Assembly (NCBI GenBank): GCA_900546365.1
Contig: URCF01000007.1
Span: forward strand, 1-64,000
From: an uncultured Porphyromonadaceae bacterium
GTDB taxonomy: Bacteria; Bacteroidota; Bacteroidia; Bacteroidales; Muribaculaceae
Length of the DNA stretch: 64,000 nucleotides
Reading direction: 5' to 3'
The notes under the pieces are model-generated. The model ran no database searches, was not told where the DNA came from, and saw nothing but the letters and a program-made list of their open reading frames with translations. How positions within the stretch are numbered: position 1 is the stretch's first letter; every line of letters starts with the position of its first letter. The translations under genes were made by a program, and so were the position numbers. Of the stretch, positions 34,401 to 42,510 are shown in pieces.

Positions 34401-34584
34401 CACTCTTCTGCACTGTTTCGGCATTGGCTCCGCTGTATGTGTCCGACACACGCACCGTGGGCGGTGCTATATCGGGATACTGTTCCACAGCGAGCGCGAA
34501 AAGACCAATCAATCCGGCCACCACAATGATCACTGAAATGACCATTGAGAGTATCGGGCGATCGATAAATCTCTTTACATTCAT
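31426..34584 (-). CDS. RND multidrug efflux pump, HAE1/AcrB type
   Basis: A 1052-residue inner-membrane proton antiporter with 12 helices and two large periplasmic loops. It begins FIDRPILSMVISVIIVVAGLIGL, as AcrB-type pumps do. The proton-relay residues are present: the Asp-Asp pair in IGTIVDDAIIVVEAV (helix 4) and Lys in IGLLAKTAILLTEY (helix 10). The NIEAS-type and GSGN-type porter-domain segments also fit. It is coupled by ATGA to the adaptor gene before it and to the outer-membrane factor after it. The substrates cannot be predicted. Confidence 0.97.
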   Translation of the reverse strand: MNVKRFIDRPILSMVISVIIVVAGLIGLFALAVEQYPDIAPPTVRVSDTYSGANAETVQKSVIVPLEEAINGVENMTYMTSTASNTGSGDVTIYFKQGSDGDMAAVNVQNSVATATALLPAEVTKVGVTTRKRQNSTLMVFGLFSPNSTYDETFLTNYMNINIKPGIQRISGVGEVNVMGGAYAMRIWLKPDVMARYGLVPDDVTAALSSQNIEASTGAIGEDSENVFQYTLKYRGRLEEEGEFEEIVIKALDNGQVLKLKDVADVELGAQSYSFKGFVNGLPGATCMINQISGSNANEIIVNIEKYLDQVKKTLPDDVELVQLMNTKTFLDASINKVVETLLEAIVLVVLVVYIFLQNPRSTLIPTISIFVSLIGTFAVLYLAGFSINLLTLFALVLAIGTIVDDAIIVVEAVQTKFDEGYKSTYKAAVDAMEGVSSALVTSTLVFMAVFVPVSFMGGTSGVFYTQFGITMAVAVGISAVNALTLSPALCALLLRPNQDLTEGKKLEFSTRFRMAFDAIFKRILRKYVLGVFFVIKRKWLAWSMLALACGVLVWLMSTTKTGLVPNEDTGAMFISFDAPAGSTLAESEAIMQRVQAELKEIPQIENFNMVTGFGMASGNGSSHGMFIIKLKPWDQRTGKNDNVDAIRSEIYRRTAHIKNARLFIFAPPMIQGYGSGNSFDVYVQDRSGKGYDELSRVTTDFIDELNKRPEIEMAQTSFSSNFPQYTIDVDETQAQRAGTTTSEILNVLSGYFGSIYASNFNRFTKIYRVIVQAPYNYRDGMEALDNIYVKTKGGMAPISQFVTLTKTYGAESLMRFNMFSSINVQGMPAQGYSSGDVINAVNEVASRTLPTGFGFEFSGMSREEEQTGSSHTTVIVYAICVLFIYLILCALYESLFVPLAVILSVPFGLMGSFLFADLWGIENNIYLQTGLIMLIGLLAKTAILLTEYGTERRKAGMSLSQAAMSAAKVRLRPILMTALTMIFGLLPLMFASGVGANGNTSLGVGVVGGMIIGTLGLLFVTPAFFITFQYIEEKVMGRRKKERDNDKTTDK

Positions 34585-35720
34585 TTTACGCCCTCCTTTT
34601 CTTTATCCTGTTGTGATGCGGCAATCACCTTGGTTCCGGCTTTCAGCAGTCCGGCGCCTTCGGCCACGATTGTATCGCCCGTTGACAATCCGCCGGTCAC
34701 TATATATTGTTTGCCATCATTGATTTTGAAAACTTCAATGGGTGTTGACACTGTTGTACCGCCCACTACCTTGTAGGCGAAAATCTTGTTCTGTATCTCA
34801 TACGTTGCACCTTGCGGTATCACCAGCGCACCCGGTCGGTCATACTGCAGCACCACATTGGCACTTCCGCCGCTCATCAGTTTGCCGCTCTCATTGGGAA
34901 ATGACGCCCTCAGCGACACAGTCCCTGTGGTTTTATCAACTATACCACTTATGGCATCGATAAGGCCGGTGTCGGCATATAGCTCCCCGTTGTTCATCTC
35001 GAGATGTATCGGCGGATACGATTTTACCGCTTCGTCAAGCGAGCCATAGTTGGAAGTGAGATCCAGTGCTTGCTTCTCTGTCATTGAGAAATAGGCATAC
35101 ACCTGTGTGTTGTCGCTCACATTGACCAGAGGCTCGGTCATGGTGGGGCCAACCAGGGCACCTATACGGAACGAGGTCATTCCGACCACGCCGTCAACCG
35201 GACTCTTCACTTCGGTGTACGACAGATTGTTTTCAGCCGTTTTGAGCTCGGCCTTGGCCTGAAGCAGAGCTGCCTCTGTGCTTCGGAACGAATTGCGGGC
35301 TGTTTTCAGTTCAAAATCCGAAATCACATTCTCTTTGAACAGTTCTTCCTTTCCTTCAAGCGACAGCTTCGCTGTGGCGAGATTTGCCTCTGCAATGGCT
35401 ACAGCCGCCTGAGCTTTCTGCACTGCAGCGCGATAGGGCACCTGGTCAATCACAAACAGCACCTGACCTTTGCGAACTTTCGCACCCTCTTCCACACACA
35501 CTTTCGTTATCAATCCCGACACTTCGGGGCGCACTTCCACATCCTGCCGTCCCTCAAGGACTGCCGAATATTTCACTGACAGAGTCTCGTGCTGCGGTGC
35601 CACAACCATGAGCGGATACTCCTGCGGAGAGTCGGATTGAGACTCTTTCCCGGCTCGGCTGCATGAACTGATCATCAGCCCCATTGCCGCAATCGCTATT
35701 GCGTAGTTTTGATATGCCAT
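34581..35720 (-). CDS. RND efflux periplasmic adaptor (AcrA/MFP family)
   Basis: A 379-residue membrane-fusion lipoprotein (ISSC, Cys about 20). It shows the symmetric MFP layout: beta-barrel strand VKYSAVLEGRQDVEVRPEVSGLITKVCVEEGAKVRKGQVLFVID (first lipoyl half), a helical hairpin (about 95-160), the second lipoyl half ending SYTEVKSPVDGVVG, then the barrel and membrane-proximal domains with RPGALVIPQGA. It is the first gene of the efflux operon and is divergent from an AraC regulator. Confidence 0.96.
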   Translation of the reverse strand: MAYQNYAIAIAAMGLMISSCSRAGKESQSDSPQEYPLMVVAPQHETLSVKYSAVLEGRQDVEVRPEVSGLITKVCVEEGAKVRKGQVLFVIDQVPYRAAVQKAQAAVAIAEANLATAKLSLEGKEELFKENVISDFELKTARNSFRSTEAALLQAKAELKTAENNLSYTEVKSPVDGVVGMTSFRIGALVGPTMTEPLVNVSDNTQVYAYFSMTEKQALDLTSNYGSLDEAVKSYPPIHLEMNNGELYADTGLIDAISGIVDKTTGTVSLRASFPNESGKLMSGGSANVVLQYDRPGALVIPQGATYEIQNKIFAYKVVGGTTVSTPIEVFKINDGKQYIVTGGLSTGDTIVAEGAGLLKAGTKVIAASQQDKEKEGVK

Positions 35721-35750
35721 ATTTGTTTGTTAATGTGTAAGTTTTTGCGG

Positions 35751-35758
35751 CAAAATTA
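35751..35758 (-). promoter_or_regulatory. -7 element for the efflux operon
   Basis: Minus-strand TAATTTTG followed by CC lies 30 bp before the adaptor ATG. No TTTG is visible at -33, which suits a promoter that needs an activator. Confidence 0.5.
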
Positions 35759-35809
35759 CACAGGCATATCTTTTGCATTTCTATTCACTCCGAACCAAAA
35801 GTTGTCCAA

Positions 35810-35819
35810 AGTGCGCACT
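35810..35819. promoter_or_regulatory. Candidate operator palindrome in the divergent efflux/AraC region
   Basis: AGTGCGCACT is a perfect 10-bp palindrome located between the two divergent -7 elements, about 50 bp upstream of the efflux one and about 60 bp upstream of the araC one. It could be a regulator site; this rests on position and symmetry only. Confidence 0.3.
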
Positions 35820-35877
35820 ACCGTACAATTTAGGCGGTTTTAACACTTATTTGTTTTCCAAACCACTCATATTTATC

Positions 35878-35885
35878 TACATTTG
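35878..35885 (+). promoter_or_regulatory. -7 element for the AraC-type regulator
   Basis: TACATTTG lies 22 nt before the ATG at 35908. It fits TAnnTTTG; the nearest TTTG upstream is 24 nt away, longer than usual. Confidence 0.5.
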
Positions 35886-35907
35886 CCATCTGTCAAAGCT
35901 ATCAGAC

Positions 35908-36780
35908 ATGTATCAAAACGAGCTTATCGAAATATTCCCATCCGGCAATTCTATCGCCGACAGGCTGCTACTTGTAGGTCCTGATGAATTTGAATTATTG
36001 AAAGATAAATCCGTCAGCAATTGCCGGGTATTTGTGTTGGTGACGCGAGGGATACTAACTGCAAAAGTGGGCACATCTGTAATTAAAATATCGGCCAACT
36101 CTTTGGCGGATATGCTCGTATGGGACCCTATCCACTTCCTTTCTTTCAGCAATGACCTGATTGCATGGTGTATTTTGCCCAACTATAAATTCGCCAATGA
36201 ATCACTCAATGGATTGAAACATCCGGACTCCGATCAATTCAAGGCTCCTCACTCATTTCCATTGCTGATGCTTGAGCAATCCGAAACAAAAATCCTTGAG
36301 CAACAAATCTGTATGCTTTATAATGCCCTGAAATCCGAATCGCATGCCTTCCGCACAGAACTATGTCAGGCATACTTCAAATGTTTCCTGCTCGAGAGCA
36401 GCAATATCCTGCACAACAAGCGACTGAGCCAAGTGGCAAAATTATGTCTTGAAAAGCGACAGGACATTATTCTGCGCAATTTTCTCAGGCTTGTGTGGAA
36501 ATACTATAAGATGGAGCACAACCTCCCTTTCTATGCCGCCAAGCTGTGCATTTCTTCCCAACATTTATCAAAAGTGGTGCGGAGTATCCTTGGTAAAACT
36601 CCTTTCGCTGTAATTCACGACGAGCTTATTCAGCGGGCTTCATATCTATTGCGCGAAACTCAGAATCCAGTGCAGGAGATAGCTGCTGAACTCAACTTTT
36701 CCGAAACATCCGCCTTTTGCAAATTCTTCAAGAAGCACACCGGCCTATCCCCCACCGCGTTCCGGAAAGCCAGATTCTAA
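35908..36780 (+). CDS. AraC family transcriptional regulator
   Basis: A 290-residue regulator from the ATG at 35908 (MYQNELIEIF); the frame is open upstream but the promoter element supports this start. The N-terminal domain (about 1-170) looks like a cupin-type sensor (SNCRVFVLVTRGILTAKVG). The C-terminal two-helix-turn-helix domain is clear: FYAAKLCISSQHLSKVVRSILGKTP and IQEIAAELNFSETSAFCKFFKKHTGLSPTAFR-like sequence. It is divergent from the RND efflux operon, so control of that pump is the natural guess. Its stop overlaps the convergent MFS gene by 4 bp, which is unusually tight. Confidence 0.92.
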   Translation: MYQNELIEIFPSGNSIADRLLLVGPDEFELLKDKSVSNCRVFVLVTRGILTAKVGTSVIKISANSLADMLVWDPIHFLSFSNDLIAWCILPNYKFANESLNGLKHPDSDQFKAPHSFPLLMLEQSETKILEQQICMLYNALKSESHAFRTELCQAYFKCFLLESSNILHNKRLSQVAKLCLEKRQDIILRNFLRLVWKYYKMEHNLPFYAAKLCISSQHLSKVVRSILGKTPFAVIHDELIQRASYLLRETQNPVQEIAAELNFSETSAFCKFFKKHTGLSPTAFRKARF

Positions 36781-37946
36781 AACTTTTTTTTCGCAAGAAG
36801 AATGAAGAACAGGGCCAGCAATGAACAGCTGATAAGAAGAATGAATGTGGTGGTCATGATATTGCCTAAGCCTACCAACGGAGTTACGATACTACCGAAC
36901 AGGAATCCGGAGGCCCCGAATATAGCGGAAGCTGTTCCGGCCATCTCCCTCCCTTCGTCCATAGCCATGGTGGTGGATGAGGGAAGTATCACACCAACGC
37001 TTACCAGCAGCAGGAATGTAAAAATCTCATATGGCATGAATTCAGGCATAACCATGTAGGCCGTCGCATCCAACAGCGAGAACAGCGTGATGCCGACAGC
37101 ACCCGTCAACGCTGCATTCTGAATCCGGCGGAATCTGAGCGACAAAGCTGAGCCGATAGCTATGCCTACAGCATTGAGGCCGAAGATTATGGCGAACCCG
37201 AACTCCGAAAATCCGAAGATGCCCTGGATAACGAACGAGGCTGATGATATATAGGAGAACAGCACACCGCAGGTGAATGTGTAGAGCAGTGTGTAGATCA
37301 CAAAATATCTATTCTTGAATAGCTGCGGAAACTTTGTCAACAGACTCATGATTGATCCCCCGTATCGATTCTCCTTTCGGTGCGATTCTCTGAACACAAG
37401 ACACATGAGCAATATCACTACACCTAGGGCAAACAGCACCCAAAATATTCCCTGCCAACCTATGGCATCCGACACCAGCCCTCCTATCACCGGGGCTGTG
37501 ACAGGCGCTACACCATTGACAGCACCGATAATCACAAGAATCTTGGCAAGGTCGCGCCCTGAATAGCAATCAGAGGCAACCGAACGGGACAAGACAATGC
37601 CTCCCGAGCCGCCCAATCCCTGTAGGAATCGACACACATTGAAAAACTCGATATTTGGCGAGTAGATACTTGCCACAGTGGATATGGCAAACAGCGACAT
37701 CGCCGATACCAGCACCGCTTTCCTTCCGTATTTATCACTCAGAGGGCCGAAAAACACCTGCCCCACTGCAAGGCCGAACATACTTGTGGCCAATCCCATC
37801 TGGACAAGTGCTGTAGTGGTATGAAACACCTCAGTCATAGAGGGAAGTGTCGGCAGATACATATCCGTGACAAACGGTCCGAAGGCTGACAACATTCCCA
37901 GAAAAACAATCAGAAAAATATAATACTTCCTACTGAACTGTACCAT
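36777..37946 (-). CDS. Bcr/CflA-type drug-resistance MFS transporter
   Basis: A 389-residue, 12-helix MFS antiporter. The start FLGMLSAFGPFVTDMYLPTLPSMTEVF is the Bcr/CflA signature (Asp in helix 1), and motif A GPLSDKYGRKAVL follows helix 2. GGIVLSRSVASDCY and NGVAPVTAPVIGG are also typical. It lies 37 bp after the nitroreductase stop on the same strand and is probably co-transcribed with it. Members export bicyclomycin, chloramphenicol, sulfonamides or dipeptides; the substrate here is unknown. Confidence 0.93.
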   Translation of the reverse strand: MVQFSRKYYIFLIVFLGMLSAFGPFVTDMYLPTLPSMTEVFHTTTALVQMGLATSMFGLAVGQVFFGPLSDKYGRKAVLVSAMSLFAISTVASIYSPNIEFFNVCRFLQGLGGSGGIVLSRSVASDCYSGRDLAKILVIIGAVNGVAPVTAPVIGGLVSDAIGWQGIFWVLFALGVVILLMCLVFRESHRKENRYGGSIMSLLTKFPQLFKNRYFVIYTLLYTFTCGVLFSYISSASFVIQGIFGFSEFGFAIIFGLNAVGIAIGSALSLRFRRIQNAALTGAVGITLFSLLDATAYMVMPEFMPYEIFTFLLLVSVGVILPSSTTMAMDEGREMAGTASAIFGASGFLFGSIVTPLVGLGNIMTTTFILLISCSLLALFFILLAKKKF

Positions 37947-37983
37947 TGTGTCTTTGCGATTTAAAACTCTTTATTTGCTCTTT

Positions 37984-38505
37984 TTATATACGGCTTACCG
38001 TGTCCTGAAGCGGTTTTCTTGAAAAATGGTTGGGGAGCGGACCGGCATCCTCAGCGGCATATCCAAGATCGAGAAGCATCAGTATTTCCTCATTCTCAGG
38101 CAACCCGAGCAATGCGTGGAGTTTGTCGGGGTCAAAGCAGTTCACCCAACAGGAATCCACACCGGCATCGGCTGCCGCAAGCATCAGATGAGTTGCCACA
38201 ATAGAAGCATCCTCAATGCCGGAGTCGCGCTTGCCACCGGGATAGATATACACATTATTTTTGTCAAAGGCTACCACAAGCACCACCGGGGCACCGTAGC
38301 GGCAAGGGGTGCACTCATCAATCTTGGTCAGTGCTTCCGCACTGCAGGCCACATAGATATGTTGTTCCTGAAGATTTTTGGCAGTGGGAGCCAACCGACC
38401 ACCTTCAAGTATCTGCTGCAGAAGATTTTCGTCAATGCTCCGCGAGCTGTATTTTTTGCAAGAATAGCGTTTGGCCGCCAATTTGTTGAAACTCATATCA
38501 TTCAT
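37984..38505 (-). CDS. Nitroreductase-family flavoprotein
   Basis: A 173-residue FMN-dependent nitroreductase-like protein. FNKLAAKRYSCKKYSSRSI gives the phosphate-binding Arg-x-Ser-type motif, although the usual R-R-S-x-R reads KRYSCKKY. ILEGGRLAPTAKNLQEQHIYV is the second FMN-contact region, and EDASIVATHLMLAAADAGVDSCWVNCF is the dimer-core helix. Such enzymes reduce nitro compounds or quinones with NAD(P)H. It is paired with a drug-efflux gene downstream, and a pair of 16-bp repeats lies upstream. Confidence 0.9.
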   Translation of the reverse strand: MNDMSFNKLAAKRYSCKKYSSRSIDENLLQQILEGGRLAPTAKNLQEQHIYVACSAEALTKIDECTPCRYGAPVVLVVAFDKNNVYIYPGGKRDSGIEDASIVATHLMLAAADAGVDSCWVNCFDPDKLHALLGLPENEEILMLLDLGYAAEDAGPLPNHFSRKPLQDTVSRI

Positions 38506-38529
38506 GATTCATCAAAAATTTTAATCGCG

Positions 38530-38537
38530 CAAAAGTA
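38530..38537 (-). promoter_or_regulatory. -7 element for nitroreductase-MFS operon
   Basis: Minus-strand TACTTTTG followed by CG, 24 bp before the ATG at 38505. Confidence 0.55.
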
Positions 38538-38584
38538 CAAAAAAAGTCATAACTAAACGACAAGAAATTTTAACCAATCCACTT

Positions 38585-38626
38585 AACCATTTAGTTGAAC
38601 TATGTATTTAAACCAATTAGTTGACC
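38585..38626. repeat. Two 16-bp direct repeats, candidate operator
   Basis: Plus-strand copies AACCATTTAGTTGAAC (38585-38600) and AACCAATTAGTTGACC (38611-38626) differ at 2 of 16 positions and start 26 bp apart. A partial copy (TAACCAATC) begins at 38571. They lie 48-90 bp upstream of the nitroreductase -7 element and 54-95 bp upstream of the typA one. Confidence 0.6.
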
Positions 38627-38679
38627 TGCGATTCAAGATATTTTCTCAAAACATTATAGCAGGTTAGGGAGAAAATGCG

Positions 38680-38687
38680 TAACTTTG
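38680..38687 (+). promoter_or_regulatory. -7 element for typA
   Basis: TAACTTTG followed by CA, 29 nt before the ATG at 38717. Confidence 0.6.
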
Positions 38688-38716
38688 CACCCGCAAAAAA
38701 ATAGTACAATTTCAGC

Positions 38717-40513
<1,797 letters not shown>

Positions 40514-40532
40514 TCCCCACAAAAATATTTAT

Positions 40533-40576
40533 CAACTACGGTTTGGCAATCTGCTGTCAAACCGTAGTTGTTTATA
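40533..40576 (+). terminator. Terminator of typA
   Basis: Perfect 13-bp arms CAACTACGGTTTG (40533-40545) and CAAACCGTAGTTG (40558-40570), then TTTATA. Confidence 0.85.
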
Positions 40577-40593
40577 ATCAATGTCGCTTTGTC

Positions 40594-40626
40594 ACATAAA
40601 AAATGCTCCACGAATGGAGCATTTTG
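40594..40626 (-). terminator. Terminator of the SecD-P1-like lipoprotein gene
   Basis: Arms AAAATGCTCCA (40600-40610) and TGGAGCATTTT (40615-40625), tight CGAA loop. On the minus strand the hairpin runs into TTTTTTATG. It may also back up typA termination on the plus strand. Confidence 0.8.
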
Positions 40627-40641
40627 TGTAAGCTGAATTTT

Positions 40642-41229
40642 TTATTGCTTTAATTTTTCCAAATCTATATCCGGCAGATATTGTTTAATCATATCACCGG
40701 GGATTGTCACCGAGCAATTACCTGATGTAATCTCGTTATTGACCTGCGGAGCGTTCATAAGTTGACCATTGACAAAAACGGCCAATCTGCTACCGATATT
40801 TTCACGGGTAATTGTAGCCCACTTGTCAGCGTCCGCAAACTTGAATGCGACCTGAATATTGCCGCCATAGGACGGCATAGTGTTTGCTTCGGTTACAGCT
40901 ACCTTTTCAGATAAAATCGCCTCATTTTCGTATGCAACAAGCCAAATAGAGCCGTCAGCACTTGGAATAGTCCATTCGAGAGTCAAATTTTCAGACTTAA
41001 TGCCAAGAAGTTGTTGGTTTATAGATGCAGTGTCTGCAAGAGTATATTTATTGTCAGTATTAACACCTGTCCGGGTGTCATAGAATTGTACCGCTTTTCT
41101 AACGGAAACATTCCATTCCACACCTTCCACCTTTTCGGTTTTGGTGGTGCTTGTATTGCCACACGCAGTTGCTGCAACTGCAAGGGCGATGCTTACAAGC
41201 AAAGCCTGGAGAGTGAGTCTTTTTGGCAT
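40642..41229 (-). CDS. Lipoprotein resembling a free-standing SecD/SecDF P1-head domain
   Basis: A 195-residue lipoprotein (TACG, Cys about 23). The C-terminal part (about 120-180) reads VAFKFADADKWATITRENIGSRLAVFVNGQLMNAPQVNNEITSGNCSVTIPG-like. This follows the SecD/SecDF P1-head pattern: strand, ...lT..N.G..lAvf.dG...saP.v...I..G...I.G. In SecDF that domain binds exported chains in the periplasm, but there it is embedded in a large membrane protein. Here there are no helices beyond the signal. The rest is unrecognised. It has its own -7 element and terminator and stands alone. Confidence 0.7.
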   Translation of the reverse strand: MPKRLTLQALLVSIALAVAATACGNTSTTKTEKVEGVEWNVSVRKAVQFYDTRTGVNTDNKYTLADTASINQQLLGIKSENLTLEWTIPSADGSIWLVAYENEAILSEKVAVTEANTMPSYGGNIQVAFKFADADKWATITRENIGSRLAVFVNGQLMNAPQVNNEITSGNCSVTIPGDMIKQYLPDIDLEKLKQ

Positions 41230-41254
41230 ACGCTATCGGTTATTGGTTCAGTTG

Positions 41255-41262
41255 CAAAGATA
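41255..41262 (-). promoter_or_regulatory. -7 element for the SecD-P1-like lipoprotein
   Basis: Minus-strand TATCTTTG followed by CA, 25 bp before the ATG at 41229. Confidence 0.6.
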
Positions 41263-41470
41263 ATCTAAATAATTGGTAAAAAAACATTATCAACTATTTT
41301 GCGAAATACGGCACGTTTTTTTCTTACCTCCTTTGCGCCAAAGGCTGATAAATAACATCGCTTTAGTACTCTTATTGTACCACACGACTGCAACCGCCTC
41401 ATTTTATGAGTTGAAAATACTTGGAATCCAATTATTCAATGTAGTTTAAGCCGCCATTAGAGCCGATATA

Positions 41471-42100
41471 TCAGATATTGCCTTTCAAGTCGGGGTTAGC
41501 CTCACGCCACTGTTTCGCTGTCATACCGAACATTGCCACGTTCAACACATCGGCTTCATTGGCATAGATGATGCTTGCCTGTGCTTTTGTGACCTCTGCC
41601 GGAATTAGGTTCTGCTTGATGGCATCGGTGTGTATGCGGTAGTTGATCTTCGACAACTCACGCTTTGCGGACCACCCGATCAACCGCTATTCCTCGGATT
41701 TCAACCGCTGGAACTCTTTGACGATATAGACCTTAAATTCCGGGCTAATCCACATGGCGAACTCAAACGCTATATCCTTATGGGCGTACGTACCACCATA
41801 CCGTCCTGCTTTGGCTTGAAGTGATATAGCATTGGTTCGTGCCACAAATTCCTTGACGCTTATCTTAAAACTGTTGAGACCGGACTGATTTCTAATTGTG
41901 GCGAATTCGCCATAATTAAATCCGGAATTATACACTTTCTCCCAAATGCCGATAAACTCAAGCGTGTTACGATTACGTAGCCAATCCGTGATAAAAAAGT
42001 CACCATCTTTGGCTCGCAACATATCAGTGAGGCAGATATAGTCCTCACCGTTCACTTTTACAACATTAACATCGGTATCTTTTACTGTTATTTTTGCCAT
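41471..42100 (-). pseudogene. KilA-N domain protein, broken by a nonsense codon
   Basis: A KilA-N family gene starting at the ATG at 42100 (MAKITVKDTDVNVV), with YICLTDMLRAKDGDFFITDWLRNRNTLEFIGIWEKVYN and FAMWISPEFKVYIVKEFQRLKSEE. An in-frame TAG at 41687-41689 interrupts it; after it the same frame goes on with RLIGWSAKRELSKINYRIHTDAIKQNLIP and EADVLNVAMFGMTAKQWREANP. Intact relatives have Gln at the stop position, so a single C-to-T change (CAG to TAG) explains it. The frame then meets TGA right after GNI, where relatives usually go on, so the 3' end has probably decayed as well. KilA-N genes are common in phages and mobile islands. A good -7 element remains upstream. Confidence 0.8.
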
Positions 42101-42120
42101 TTGGGGATAAGCGTTTGATT

Positions 42121-42282
42121 TCAATGCAAAGATACATCAAGATATACATGCCCATCATCAACAGTCACATAAAACAATAATCGGCCTCGCTCCAATTCTT
42201 TTCTTCGGCTTTGGTGCTTTGGTTCGTCCACCCTACGGGCAATAAATGTTACGGAGATGGGGGCGATGAATGATATTTTTCG
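42121..42282 (-). other. Open ATG-less stretch between KilA-N pseudogene and dxs unit
   Basis: No gene start is present, but on the minus strand one frame stays open for over 55 codons from about 42296 down to the TGA at 42121-42123, reading through SVTFIARRVDEPKHQSRR and KELERGRLLFYVTVDDGH. It lacks an ATG and a signal peptide. It may be a gene remnant or an intergenic repeat that happens to be open. Confidence 0.35.
42127..42134 (-). promoter_or_regulatory. -7 element upstream of the KilA-N pseudogene
   Basis: Minus-strand TATCTTTG followed by CA, 26 bp before the ATG at 42100. Confidence 0.55.
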
Positions 42283-42290
42283 TATTTTTG
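42283..42290 (+). promoter_or_regulatory. -7 element for the dxs-trkA-trkH unit
   Basis: TATTTTTG followed by CA, 22 nt before the ATG of the small membrane protein at 42313 that opens the run. Confidence 0.55.
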
Positions 42291-42312
42291 CAGGAAGCAA
42301 AATAATTTTTGT

Positions 42313-42510
42313 ATGACCAACGCAGTGAAAATCCGATTTGTGTTCCTGATACTCCTGTGGCTATGCCTGGCGTATCTGGTGGTTACAACACAGCCTTTCA
42401 CTCTCAAAACATTGTTTATTCTCGTGGCATCGGGCATAGTGGTGTTTGTGCCGATGTACAAAAAATATATTCGCAAGCAGCCTCATGACAACAATTCAAG
42501 CTCCAAGTGA
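42313..42510 (+). CDS. Small two-helix membrane protein
   Basis: A 65-residue protein with two hydrophobic helices (about 9-26 and 32-48) and a basic, Asn/Ser-rich C-terminal tail (YKKYIRKQPHDNNSSSK). It has a promoter element directly upstream and its last 26 bp overlap the start of dxs, a sign of a real gene with coupled translation. No family recognised. Confidence 0.62.
   Translation: MTNAVKIRFVFLILLWLCLAYLVVTTQPFTLKTLFILVASGIVVFVPMYKKYIRKQPHDNNSSSK

Noticed and set aside
31426..35720. CusA-type metal efflux instead of drug efflux
   Set aside because: The pump reads as HAE1/AcrB type (FIDRPILSMVISV start, VDDAIIVVEAV), and there are no Met/His-rich metal motifs in the adaptor or pump.
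41263..41470. Hidden gene in the gap between the lipoprotein promoter and the KilA-N pseudogene
   Set aside because: No open frame of useful length or RNA fold is visible; it looks like decayed sequence downstream of the KilA-N gene.
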